DNA of 5,234 nucleotides from UBA1413 sp964472165 (GCA_964472165.1 CAYYJE010000157.1:1-5234), one strand, 5' to 3'. Positions 1-5,234 are shown, numbered from the stretch's first letter. Notes: generated from the letters alone by a model not told the origin. Numbers and translations: made by a program.

Positions 1-737
1 TGGCCGTGCTGGCCATTGATCCAAGCAGTGAACGGTCAAAGGGCAGCATCCTCGGGGATAAAACCCGTATGGAAGAGCTTTCAGGTGACCCCAATGCTTA
101 CATCAGACCCAGTCCTTCAGCAGGATCACTCGGGGGAGTGGCCCGAAAAACCAGAGAGACCGTCGTGCTCTGTGAAGCAGCCGGGTTTGATACCATTTTT
201 ATTGAAACTGTGGGAGTGGGTCAAAGTGAGACCGCTGTCCACTCCATGACCGATTTTTTCCTGCTCCTGATGATTGCCGGTGCCGGTGATGAACTTCAGG
301 GGATCAAACGGGGGATCATGGAAATGGCTGATGTGGTCGCCATCAACAAAGCCGATGGACTGAATGTGGAAAAGGCTCAACTGGCAAAGATCCAGTATAA
401 AAATGCACTCCATCTGTTCCCAGCCAAAGATTCGGGTTGGGAACCCGGAGTTATGACCTGTTCAGCCATGGCCAAAACAGGTATTGCTGAAATCTGGCAG
501 ACAATTCAGACACACCATGCCCTGATCAGGGCCAATGGTTTTTTTGAGCACAACCGGAATTTGCAGGCGCGTTACTGGATGTTTGAAACCATCAATGAGC
601 AGCTTCGCCAGGGTTTTTACAACAATCCAGATTTGAAACCTATGCTTGCCGACATGGAGCAAAAAGTTCTCCGGGCGGAGGTCAGTTCCTTTGAGGCTGC
701 CCGTCAACTCCTTGAAATCTACCATGCCAGGGATTGA
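1..737 (+). CDS. meaB: Methylmalonyl-CoA mutase-associated GTPase MeaB (ArgK family), 5'-truncated by window edge
   Basis: Partial SIMIBI-class G3E GTPase. The frame is open to the left edge, with codons from base 3, so the true start lies upstream. About 244 C-terminal residues are visible; the family is usually 320-360 aa, so the N-terminal P-loop (GxxGxGKS) is outside the window. Counting from the GTG at base 6, visible motifs are AIDPSS (3-8), GSILGDKTRM (13-22), the family signature ETVGVGQSE (67-75), PGAGDELQG-like AGAGDELQGIK (91-101), the guanine-specificity motif NKAD (114-117) and a G5-like CSA (152-154). The tail after about residue 185 is the helical C-terminal dimerisation region. 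Family knowledge: MeaB uses GTP hydrolysis to gate adenosylcobalamin loading into methylmalonyl-CoA mutase in the cytoplasm and to protect the enzyme from inactivation. The mutase genes are not in the window; they may lie upstream. The reading frame is intact with no missing motif in the visible part. 'ArgK' is the older name for the same family. Confidence 0.95.
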   Translation, partial: AVLAIDPSSERSKGSILGDKTRMEELSGDPNAYIRPSPSAGSLGGVARKTRETVVLCEAAGFDTIFIETVGVGQSETAVHSMTDFFLLLMIAGAGDELQGIKRGIMEMADVVAINKADGLNVEKAQLAKIQYKNALHLFPAKDSGWEPGVMTCSAMAKTGIAEIWQTIQTHHALIRANGFFEHNRNLQARYWMFETINEQLRQGFYNNPDLKPMLADMEQKVLRAEVSSFEAARQLLEIYHARD

Positions 738-768
738 AACCGGCAGACACTAAAGGTGAGAGACCCGG

Positions 769-2151
769 TCAGGGGGTGATGGATTCTTCCTCTTCGTTGT
801 TTTTCTTCTCTCTTTTTGGCAGCAATCCTGGTGAAAAATTGATTCCGAAAGCGACTGAAGCATCCTGGACTTTTTTGTAGTCAAAAACGTCCAGAAAATT
901 GTCGGCTACGGCGTACAGATCCATCCAAGGCAGGAAGCGCAACCTGATTCCAAGCCCCAGGTTGTCATAATCGCGTGCTGCAGTATAGCTGACCGATGTG
1001 GAAAGCATCCTTCCCACATAGCCGTTCAGGGAAAGGGTGGCAGACGGCAGATTCATGCCCTGGTAAAATGTGTTGCGGAACAGAAATCCGGTGTTCCACC
1101 TGGGTGACAGTTTATACCGGGCTGCCAGAAACAGGGTGGAGGGGATGTTCATTTTCAGAACCTGGTCCTTGTACACATTGTAGGTGGAGTCGATCAGCGG
1201 GATGTCAAACTCTTCATCCATGTCGATCAGGTAAGTGGTGTCGCGGAGTGAGAAACGGTAGGCGTTTTTCTTCCAGACCGACTTTCCCAGGTCGAGCACA
1301 CCGGCCGACAGCGTCAGGTTTTCACTCAGGTCATAATTCGCGGCAAGGTCCAGTGCAAATCCGGCATTTTCGAAGAAGTCTGAAGGGCCGAGATCTTCTT
1401 CCCAGCCTTCTTCAAAAAGATCTTCCGAAGTCTCATATTTGCCATCTTCCCGTATGGCCCGCGGATTGATAGGTACGGGTAATCCAATGGTGATGTCTCC
1501 CTTGAATCTTCCCTGGAACATATTTGGGCTGATCTCATCCCCTTTCAGCATGAAGTTGTCGGTGGTCACGCCTCCCAAAGCCCCTGTCAGCTTAGGGGAA
1601 ACACCAACGGTGAGCCTTTCCCCGAACTGACGTGACCAGGTCATTGCCAGTTGGGTGAACATGTTGAGCCGCAACATGGCGTGGTCGATGTCAATGGGGA
1701 GGTTTTCCCGCATCTGATCTGCGTCTTCGGAAAGGTAGAGGATTTCGGGAGAGACCTTCATCTCCATGAAATTCCGCTCGCTGGCGGAAAAGGAAAAATA
1801 ACCTTTGCGGGTTTTAAATCCAAAGGAGAAGAGGTTGGTCCGGGTTTCCGCGAAAGTCTCATTGTAATCACCGATCGATCTGATGAAGGATGCAGGGTTG
1901 TACCCTTCCATATCCCTGTCGTCAAGATAGTCGATGAACTTTCCGACATTAAAACCTGAATTGTACACATTTAACTGGTTGTTCCCGATTCCCGGAAGTG
2001 AGATGAAGAAACTGACTTCCGGTGCCGAGGCAGGATTCAAGGAGAGGGTTTGCGGAAGGTGATCCATAAAGAACATGGTGTTCTGGGAACGTGCATTAAA
2101 TGAAAAAAGTGCGGCAAAAAGCAGCATGCAAAGGGGAACTGTTCTTTTCAT
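769..2151 (-). CDS. DUF5723-type secreted / outer-membrane beta-barrel protein
   Basis: A 460-aa protein of unknown function that I place in the Bacteroidota DUF5723 family, from the mature N-terminus (NTMFFMDHLPQTLSLNPA, residues 24-41), the following SLPGIGNNQLNVYNSGF stretch, and overall length. Residues 1-22 form a Sec signal peptide: K2/R3, a hydrophobic core at 5-18, and A20-R-S22 before Q23, suggesting signal peptidase I cleavage. There is no lipobox cysteine. Downstream, many short alternating hydrophobic/polar strands (such as 106-124, 180-192, 264-288, 338-360, 370-390, 397-416 and 430-439) suggest an outer-membrane beta-barrel of the PorP/OmpA-like kind. Residues 233-262 form a very acidic loop. 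After the last strand, ending near F439, is a charged tail (KREKKNNEEEE), unusual because barrels normally end close to an aromatic residue. The start ATG is chosen because it directly precedes the signal peptide. It converges with the upstream GTPase gene. Family assignment is from recognition, not a search; barrel topology is inferred. Confidence 0.78.
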   Translation of the reverse strand: MKRTVPLCMLLFAALFSFNARSQNTMFFMDHLPQTLSLNPASAPEVSFFISLPGIGNNQLNVYNSGFNVGKFIDYLDDRDMEGYNPASFIRSIGDYNETFAETRTNLFSFGFKTRKGYFSFSASERNFMEMKVSPEILYLSEDADQMRENLPIDIDHAMLRLNMFTQLAMTWSRQFGERLTVGVSPKLTGALGGVTTDNFMLKGDEISPNMFQGRFKGDITIGLPVPINPRAIREDGKYETSEDLFEEGWEEDLGPSDFFENAGFALDLAANYDLSENLTLSAGVLDLGKSVWKKNAYRFSLRDTTYLIDMDEEFDIPLIDSTYNVYKDQVLKMNIPSTLFLAARYKLSPRWNTGFLFRNTFYQGMNLPSATLSLNGYVGRMLSTSVSYTAARDYDNLGLGIRLRFLPWMDLYAVADNFLDVFDYKKVQDASVAFGINFSPGLLPKREKKNNEEEESITP

Positions 2152-2194
2152 AATTTCGTGGTTTACAAAAGTGAAGGTAGCGAAATTATTAAAA
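2145..2194. repeat. Imperfect 14-bp inverted repeat spanning the DUF5723 start codon
   Basis: Arm 1 is 2145-2158 (TTTTCATAATTTCG) and arm 2 is 2181-2194 (CGAAATTATTAAAA). Thirteen of 14 positions are complementary, including an uninterrupted 9-bp block (2150-2158 with 2181-2189), with a 22-nt spacer. On the minus-strand mRNA the 3' arm contains the AUG and the next four bases, so a transcript starting upstream of 2194 could fold its start codon into a stem. If transcription starts from the -7-like box in arm 2, only a DNA-level role (operator) is possible. The region is AT-rich, so chance is a real alternative. Confidence 0.5.
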
Positions 2195-2211
2195 CAGCGA
2201 TGACTTACAAG
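2181..2211 (-). promoter_or_regulatory. Candidate Bacteroidota-type promoter for the DUF5723 gene
   Basis: Read on the minus strand, CTTG (2211-2208), a 19-nt spacer and TAATTTCG (2188-2181) match the TTTG/TAnnTTTG consensus with one mismatch in each box, in the same spacing as the exact promoter of the tRNA gene. The -7-like box ends 29 nt before the ATG. A second, weaker -7-like box (TACCTTCA, 2179-2172) sits closer but has no -33 partner. This is a candidate only; the box coincides with one arm of an inverted repeat. Confidence 0.35.
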
Positions 2212-2227
2212 AAATTTTTTGAGGATG

Positions 2228-2244
2228 TTAAATCATTGATTTAA
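2228..2244. repeat. 17-bp perfect AT-rich palindrome in the tRNA-Val / DUF5723 gap
   Basis: TTAAATCA, one central base, then TGATTTAA: 8-bp arms in perfect inverted orientation. It lies 31 nt past the encoded CCA of tRNA-Val and 76 nt before the DUF5723 start. As RNA it would give a 7-bp stem with a 3-nt loop, but no U-run follows on the minus strand, so it is a poor rho-independent terminator. It could be a protein-binding site, a 3' processing hairpin of the tRNA transcript, or chance. The remaining bases of the 124-bp gap (2152-2275) show no gene. Confidence 0.45.
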
Positions 2245-2275
2245 AAGCGGGGGAGGTATAACGGAAGTTGGGAAG

Positions 2276-2353
2276 TGGTGGGCGGTGAGGGATTCGAACC
2301 CCCGACCCTCTGGGTGTAAACCAGATGCTCTGAACCGACTGAGCTAACCGCCC
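2276..2353 (-). tRNA. tRNA-Val (anticodon UAC), CCA encoded
   Basis: Complete cloverleaf on the minus strand. The acceptor stem GGGCGGT pairs with ACCGCCC (7/7). The D stem is GCTC/GAGC with GG in a 10-nt loop. The anticodon stem TCTGG/CCAGA encloses the loop TTTACAC, giving anticodon TAC (UAC), which reads valine GUN codons, chiefly GUA and GUG. The variable loop is 5 nt (GGGTC). The T stem GGGGG/CCCTC has one G-U pair and the canonical TTCGAAT loop. The discriminator is A, followed by a genomically encoded CCA (2278-2276), so the mature body without CCA is 2279-2353 (75 nt). It has its own promoter and is a single tRNA, not part of a cluster in this window. No clear terminator follows it. 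Confidence 0.97.
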
Positions 2354-2366
2354 TTAAAAAGCGCTG

Positions 2367-2397
2367 CAAATATAGAAGCTATTTTCAGTTCTGCAAA
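2367..2397 (-). promoter_or_regulatory. Exact-match Bacteroidota housekeeping promoter of tRNA-Val
   Basis: On the minus strand, TTTG (2397-2394), exactly 19 nt, then TATATTTG (2374-2367): all eight consensus positions of TTTG-N19-TAnnTTTG are matched. The -7 box ends 13 nt before the first base of the tRNA, so transcription would begin a few bases ahead of the mature 5' end, leaving a short leader for RNase P. The -33 box begins only 18 nt after the folC stop codon, with no terminator between, so read-through from folC could add to tRNA expression. Confidence 0.85.
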
Positions 2398-2415
2398 AAA
2401 AGATTTCCAAAAAGG

Positions 2416-3717
2416 TCATAATATTTCAGCGACTACGAAATTGCTGCCTCCCACAAACACAAGATCTTCCTTTTGAGCAGCGGCTTTTGCAGCTTCGAAG
2501 GCTTGTCTTACTTTGGGGTATGATTCTCCCAGCAGACCCGATTCTGCCGCTTTATCCCGGAGGTGGCCGGCTTCCATCGCCCTTGGAATGTTGGCTTTTG
2601 TAAAATAGTAAGTCGCTTCTTTGGGAAGCAGCGGAAGGATTTTGGAGACATCTTTGTCGGCAACCACCCCCAGGACGAAGTGAAGTTTACGGTGGGGAGT
2701 CTGCCTGATTTGGGATACCACTTCCCTGATTCCGTCTTCGTTGTGCCCGGTATCACACACAATCAGCGGATTGTGTCCGATGATCTGCCACCTCCCCTGA
2801 AGTCCGGTAAGGGTGGTCACTTCGGAAAGTCCCCGGTACACCGCCTTGTCGGGAATCTTCCACCCCGACTCCCTGAGGAGTTCCACGCTTTTCAACACGG
2901 CCGGTATGTTGAACCGCTGGTACAATCCCGGCAGGTCTGTTTTCAGGTCCTTGTAAACCAGGGTATCGTGACGGCGGAAGTTGAGAATCTGTTTTCCGTC
3001 GGTGTCCTTCATGCTGTAGGAAGCCTGGTACTCCAGCCCGGCAAAGAAGAGTGGCGCTCCTTCCCGTTCAGCCCTTTTCCTGAAAACATCCGCCGTTTCC
3101 GGCTGGTACTGGCTGATGACCACTGGAATGCCTGGTTTAATGATCCCTGCCTTCTCTCCTGCGATTTGTTCCAGGTTCGTTCCCAAAAGCGGAACGTGGT
3201 CGTAACTGATGTTGGTGATCACGCTTATCAGCGGGTTGATGATATTGGTAGAGTCCAGCCGGCCGCCAAGTCCGGTTTCGATAACCGCGATGTCCACTTT
3301 CTTGCGGGCAAAAAAGTCAAAGGCCATGGCGGCAGTCAGTTCAAAAAAGGAGGGTTCGACACCTGCAGTCTGGTTCCTGATCCTGAATGCTTCCACCCAA
3401 CGGATCACTTCGGCGCGGGGTATCACTTTTCCGTTGATCCTTATCCTTTCCCTGAAATCCTTCAGATGGGGCGAGGTGTATAACCCGCAGCGGAATCCCG
3501 CAGATTGAAGAACAGCTGCCAGCAAGTGCGATACAGACCCCTTCCCGTTGGTTCCTGCAATGTGGAGCGTGGGATAGTGACGGTGCGGCGATCCGTACAT
3601 GTCGTCCAGCAGGAGCGTGTTCTCCAGCGAATTCTTATAGGCTGCCGGGCCGGTCCGCTGAAACATCGGAAGCCGGTTGTAGAGGTAGTCGAGGGTTGCT
3701 GAGTATCGGTCCATCAT
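2416..3717 (-). CDS. folC: Bifunctional dihydrofolate synthase / folylpolyglutamate synthase FolC
   Basis: A 433-aa Mur-ligase-family enzyme of normal full length. It adds L-glutamate to dihydropteroate (making dihydrofolate) and then further glutamates to tetrahydrofolates, with ATP, in the cytoplasm. Visible motifs in order: the P-loop GTNGKGS (55-61); TSPHL (81-85); FFELTAAMAF (124-133); the Mg/ATP-site stretch ETGLGGRLDSTN (147-158); ITNISYDHVPLLG (167-179) with the conserved His174; GEKAGIIKPG (187-196); RW (309-310) in the linker to the C-terminal domain; DTGHNEDGI (322-330) with His325; and GGSNFVVAEIL (423-433) at the end. Two adjacent ATG codons (3717 and 3714) could serve as start; neither has a Shine-Dalgarno sequence. 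It is transcribed away from the PIN-PhoH gene and toward tRNA-Val. From sequence alone I cannot separate the bifunctional enzyme from a monofunctional one, but single-copy bacterial FolC is usually bifunctional. Confidence 0.95.
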   Translation of the reverse strand: MMDRYSATLDYLYNRLPMFQRTGPAAYKNSLENTLLLDDMYGSPHRHYPTLHIAGTNGKGSVSHLLAAVLQSAGFRCGLYTSPHLKDFRERIRINGKVIPRAEVIRWVEAFRIRNQTAGVEPSFFELTAAMAFDFFARKKVDIAVIETGLGGRLDSTNIINPLISVITNISYDHVPLLGTNLEQIAGEKAGIIKPGIPVVISQYQPETADVFRKRAEREGAPLFFAGLEYQASYSMKDTDGKQILNFRRHDTLVYKDLKTDLPGLYQRFNIPAVLKSVELLRESGWKIPDKAVYRGLSEVTTLTGLQGRWQIIGHNPLIVCDTGHNEDGIREVVSQIRQTPHRKLHFVLGVVADKDVSKILPLLPKEATYYFTKANIPRAMEAGHLRDKAAESGLLGESYPKVRQAFEAAKAAAQKEDLVFVGGSNFVVAEIL

Positions 3718-3743
3718 AAACTTATTAACCGTTGCAAGTTTAT
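3716..3743. repeat. 8-bp inverted repeat joining the folC -7-like box to its start codon
   Basis: ATAAACTT (3716-3723) and AAGTTTAT (3736-3743) are perfect reverse complements separated by 12 bp. On the minus strand one arm covers the candidate -7 box and the other ends with the AT of the first folC ATG. The layout resembles the repeat in front of the DUF5723 gene. It may be an operator, or simply the result of a T-rich -7 box facing an A-rich start region. Confidence 0.4.
3735..3742 (-). promoter_or_regulatory. Candidate -7 element for folC
   Basis: TAAACTTG on the minus strand (3742-3735) matches TAnnTTTG at five of six fixed positions and ends 17 nt before the first folC ATG, a distance similar to the clearer promoters in this window. 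No TTTG-like -33 box is seen at 18-20 nt upstream, so support is limited. Confidence 0.35.
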
Positions 3744-3784
3744 TAAATTCCTGAAAAGCGTGGTATTAATGAGTCCGGTTTATT

Positions 3785-3808
3785 TATTTTTACCCAACCA
3801 AAATTTTG
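3785..3808 (+). promoter_or_regulatory. Weak promoter candidates for the PIN-PhoH gene
   Basis: The 95-bp divergent gap contains no exact promoter on the plus strand. TATTTTTA (3785-3792) matches TAnnTTTG except the last base and ends 20 nt before the ATG, but has no -33 partner. AAATTTTG (3801-3808) matches except its first base and has TTTA 18 nt upstream (3779-3782), but ends only 4 nt before the ATG and would give a nearly leaderless mRNA. The latter overlaps a perfect 10-bp palindrome CAAAATTTTG (3799-3808). I cannot choose between them. Confidence 0.3.
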
Positions 3809-3812
3809 CATA

Positions 3813-5147
3813 ATGGCCAAAAAGAAACAAACCAGTAAGATTTTTATTCTCGACACCAATGTGATCCTTCATGATCACACCTGTATTTACCAGTTCGAGG
3901 AAAACGACATCGTGTTGCCTATCGTCGTGCTTGAGGAACTGGACAAATTCAAAAGGGGGAATGACCTGATAAATTACCAGGCCCGTGAATTTGTAAGGCT
4001 GCTGGATGATATCGTGGGCGATGAGTTGTTCAACGGAGGGAAATCATTGGGCCCGGGTTTGGGAAAACTCCGGATTGAAACCGGGAAGCCCTATTCGGAA
4101 GAGTTGAGGAATTCATTCCATGAAGATATTCCCGATCACCAGATCCTGTCCATTGCAGAGTATACGGCGAAGCAGAACAAGGAGCGTAAAACCATTTTGG
4201 TTTCCAAGGATATCAACCTGAGGATGAAAGCCAAATCGCTGGGGATTCAGGCTGAAGATTACAAGTCGGACCAGGTTCACGACATCAACATCCTGGAAAA
4301 GAGTGTGGCATCTTTTGACAATTTCAATACCACCCTGATCGACAAGCTTTATCACGAAGGTTCGTTCAGCATGTTGGGGGTTGACTGGTCGTACCAGCCG
4401 GAAGCCAATGAATGTTTTATCCTGAAGGGGGGGAATTCAAGTGTGCTGGCAAGGTATGACGGTCAGAGCAAATCAGTACGCCGGCTGGAGAAAAAAACGG
4501 TGTACGGCATCAAACCCAGAAATGCGGAACAGACCTTCAGCATTGATGTACTCACCGATCCGGAGATTAAGCTTGTGGCTCTCACTGGAAAGGCCGGGAC
4601 AGGAAAAACCTTGCTGGCGCTGGCCGCGGCCCTCGAACAGCACAAACAATTCGAGCAGATTTTACTGGCCAGGCCAATTGTGGCACTGAGCAACCGTGAC
4701 CTGGGATTCCTTCCGGGTGATGCGATGGAGAAAATAAACCCATATATGCAGCCCCTTTACGACAACCTGGGCGTCATAAAACATATTTTCAATCCCCGCA
4801 GTACCGAATATCAGAAAATTGAAGAACTTCAGAAGGAAGACCGGCTCGTGATCACCCCGCTGGCTTATATCCGGGGCAGAAGCCTTTCCAACGTCTATTT
4901 TATTATCGACGAAGCCCAGAATCTTACCCCCCACGAAATCAAAACCATTATCACCAGAGCAGGCGAAGGGACCAAGATGATATTTACCGGTGATTTACAG
5001 CAAATTGATTCACCATACCTCGATATAAAATCGAACGGACTGGCTTACCTTACCGAAAGAATGAAAGGGCAGGAAATCTTTGCCCACATCAACCTGTTGA
5101 AGGGTGAACGCAGCTTCCTCGCTGAACTGGCCAGTGATCTGCTTTAA
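3813..5147 (+). CDS. phoH2: PIN-PhoH protein (PhoH2/YlaK-type RNase-ATPase)
   Basis: A 444-aa fusion of an N-terminal PIN nuclease domain (about 8-145) and a C-terminal PhoH P-loop ATPase (about 235-444), the usual architecture and length of PhoH2. PIN acidic residues are visible: D14 in ILDTN, E41/E42 in VLEELD, D108 in DHQIL, and D133 in SKDINLRMKA. The ATPase has Walker A GKAGTGKT (259-266), LARPIVALSNRDLGFLPGD (285-303), Walker B IIDEAQNLTPHE (364-375), the sensor-like TGDLQQID (392-399), and a C-terminal GERS (431-434). Family knowledge: mycobacterial PhoH2 is an ATP-dependent, sequence-selective RNA helicase and RNase, where it pairs with the small antitoxin PhoAT. No such small gene fits the upstream gap here, so a toxin role is not supported. 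All key catalytic positions look intact. A run of seven Gs (4427-4433) encodes K-G-G without disturbing the frame. The start ATG lacks a Shine-Dalgarno sequence, and the PIN strand begins a few residues later, so the start fits. The exact RNA substrate is unknown. Confidence 0.93.
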   Translation: MAKKKQTSKIFILDTNVILHDHTCIYQFEENDIVLPIVVLEELDKFKRGNDLINYQAREFVRLLDDIVGDELFNGGKSLGPGLGKLRIETGKPYSEELRNSFHEDIPDHQILSIAEYTAKQNKERKTILVSKDINLRMKAKSLGIQAEDYKSDQVHDINILEKSVASFDNFNTTLIDKLYHEGSFSMLGVDWSYQPEANECFILKGGNSSVLARYDGQSKSVRRLEKKTVYGIKPRNAEQTFSIDVLTDPEIKLVALTGKAGTGKTLLALAAALEQHKQFEQILLARPIVALSNRDLGFLPGDAMEKINPYMQPLYDNLGVIKHIFNPRSTEYQKIEELQKEDRLVITPLAYIRGRSLSNVYFIIDEAQNLTPHEIKTIITRAGEGTKMIFTGDLQQIDSPYLDIKSNGLAYLTERMKGQEIFAHINLLKGERSFLAELASDLL

Positions 5148-5173
5148 ATCTCCGTTTTCCTTTCTTACCTTTG
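5143..5173 (+). promoter_or_regulatory. Bacteroidota-type promoter of the methylthiotransferase gene, overlapping the phoH stop
   Basis: TTTA (5143-5146), a 19-nt spacer and TACCTTTG (5166-5173) match TTTG-N19-TAnnTTTG with only the last -33 base different. The -7 box ends 14 nt before the first ATG. The -33 box uses bases of the phoH Leu and TAA stop codons (5142-5147). This marks the downstream gene as independently transcribed despite the same-strand, 40-bp spacing. Confidence 0.75.
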
Positions 5174-5187
5174 CACCCTAATCTAAG

Positions 5188-5234
5188 ATGATGGAATACC
5201 AGGGTAAGAAGGTAGCGCTGGAGACGCTGGGTTG
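5188..5234 (+). CDS. mtaB: Probable tRNA methylthiotransferase (MtaB-like), only the first 15 codons in window
   Basis: Only 15 codons are visible before the right edge: two adjacent ATGs (5188 and 5191) followed by EYQGKKVALETLG and then 'tg', the first two bases of a Cys or Trp codon. K-K-V-A-x-x-T-L-G-(C) is the opening strand of the UPF0004 domain in the MiaB/RimO/MtaB radical-SAM family, where this Cys ligates the auxiliary Fe-S cluster. T-L-G at this place suits MtaB (TLGCK) or RimO (TLGCS) better than MiaB (usually TYGC); K-V-A leans to MtaB, which converts t6A37 to ms2t6A37 in tRNA. The strong promoter just upstream supports a real gene. Which start is used, and the subfamily, cannot be settled from this fragment. 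Confidence 0.6.
   Translation, partial: MMEYQGKKVALETLG

Noticed and set aside
6..8. GTG at base 6 as the true start of the MeaB gene
   Set aside because: The frame stays open to the left edge and the residues from base 3 match the interior of the family, after the P-loop. The gene is truncated by the window, not starting here.
996..1469. Open frame of 157 codons on the plus strand within the DUF5723 gene
   Set aside because: Its translation is rich in Cys, Trp, Arg and Ser with no domain, typical of a shadow frame opposite a real gene with a signal peptide and family match.
2228..2244. Rho-independent terminator for tRNA-Val
   Set aside because: The stem is AT-only except for one G-C pair and no T-run follows on the minus strand, so I list it only as a palindrome.
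2563..3483. Long open frame (306 codons) on the plus strand, antisense to folC
   Set aside because: It mirrors folC, whose motifs are all intact on the minus strand. The antisense translation has no recognisable domain and no promoter or start context; it results from codon use in folC.
3718..3812. Small antitoxin gene upstream of the PIN-PhoH gene
   Set aside because: The gap is 95 bp, AT-rich, and has no in-frame start followed by a plausible small coding frame on the plus strand.
1..5234. Novel multi-gene system, mobile element, CRISPR array or defence island
   Set aside because: All space is taken by recognisable housekeeping genes in short, normal intergenic gaps. There are no terminal repeats, transposase motifs, spaced direct repeats or shifts in composition that I can see.

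Overview
This window is an ordinary chromosomal segment from a bacterium, almost certainly a member of the Bacteroidota. Three lines of evidence support that. First, two promoters fit the Bacteroidota housekeeping sigma consensus (TTTG, about 19 nt, TAnnTTTG): an exact match upstream of the tRNA gene and a near-exact match upstream of the last gene. Second, none of the four visible start codons has a Shine-Dalgarno sequence, and the bases before them are A/T-rich. Third, the genes themselves fit: a DUF5723-type outer-membrane protein, a family I know only from this phylum, plus Bacteroidota-like versions of MeaB, FolC and a PIN-PhoH protein. I cannot place it more finely than phylum.

Layout, left to right. 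At 1-737 (+) is the 3' two-thirds of a MeaB/ArgK-family GTPase, which protects and loads the B12-dependent methylmalonyl-CoA mutase. Converging on it across a 31-bp gap, at 769-2151 (-), is a predicted secreted or outer-membrane beta-barrel protein of the DUF5723 type. Next, on the minus strand, come tRNA-Val(UAC) at 2276-2353 with its own exact promoter, and folC at 2416-3717 (dihydrofolate/folylpolyglutamate synthase). A 95-bp divergent region (3718-3812) separates folC from a plus-strand PIN-PhoH protein (3813-5147). The window ends in the first 15 codons of a probable MtaB-type radical-SAM methylthiotransferase (5188 onward), whose promoter overlaps the phoH stop codon.

The genes do not form one pathway or operon. 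They are separate housekeeping units: a B12 enzyme chaperone, an envelope protein, a tRNA, one-carbon metabolism, RNA metabolism and tRNA modification. tRNA-Val, PIN-PhoH and MtaB share an RNA/translation theme, but each has its own promoter or direction.

I found no mobile element, CRISPR array, defence system, rRNA or convincing rho-independent terminator, and no sign of a novel multi-gene system. The least-explained signals are small. Two inverted repeats link a -7-like box to the start codon, one in front of the DUF5723 gene and one in front of folC. There is also a 17-bp AT-rich palindrome downstream of the tRNA. All three may be chance products of AT-rich leaders.
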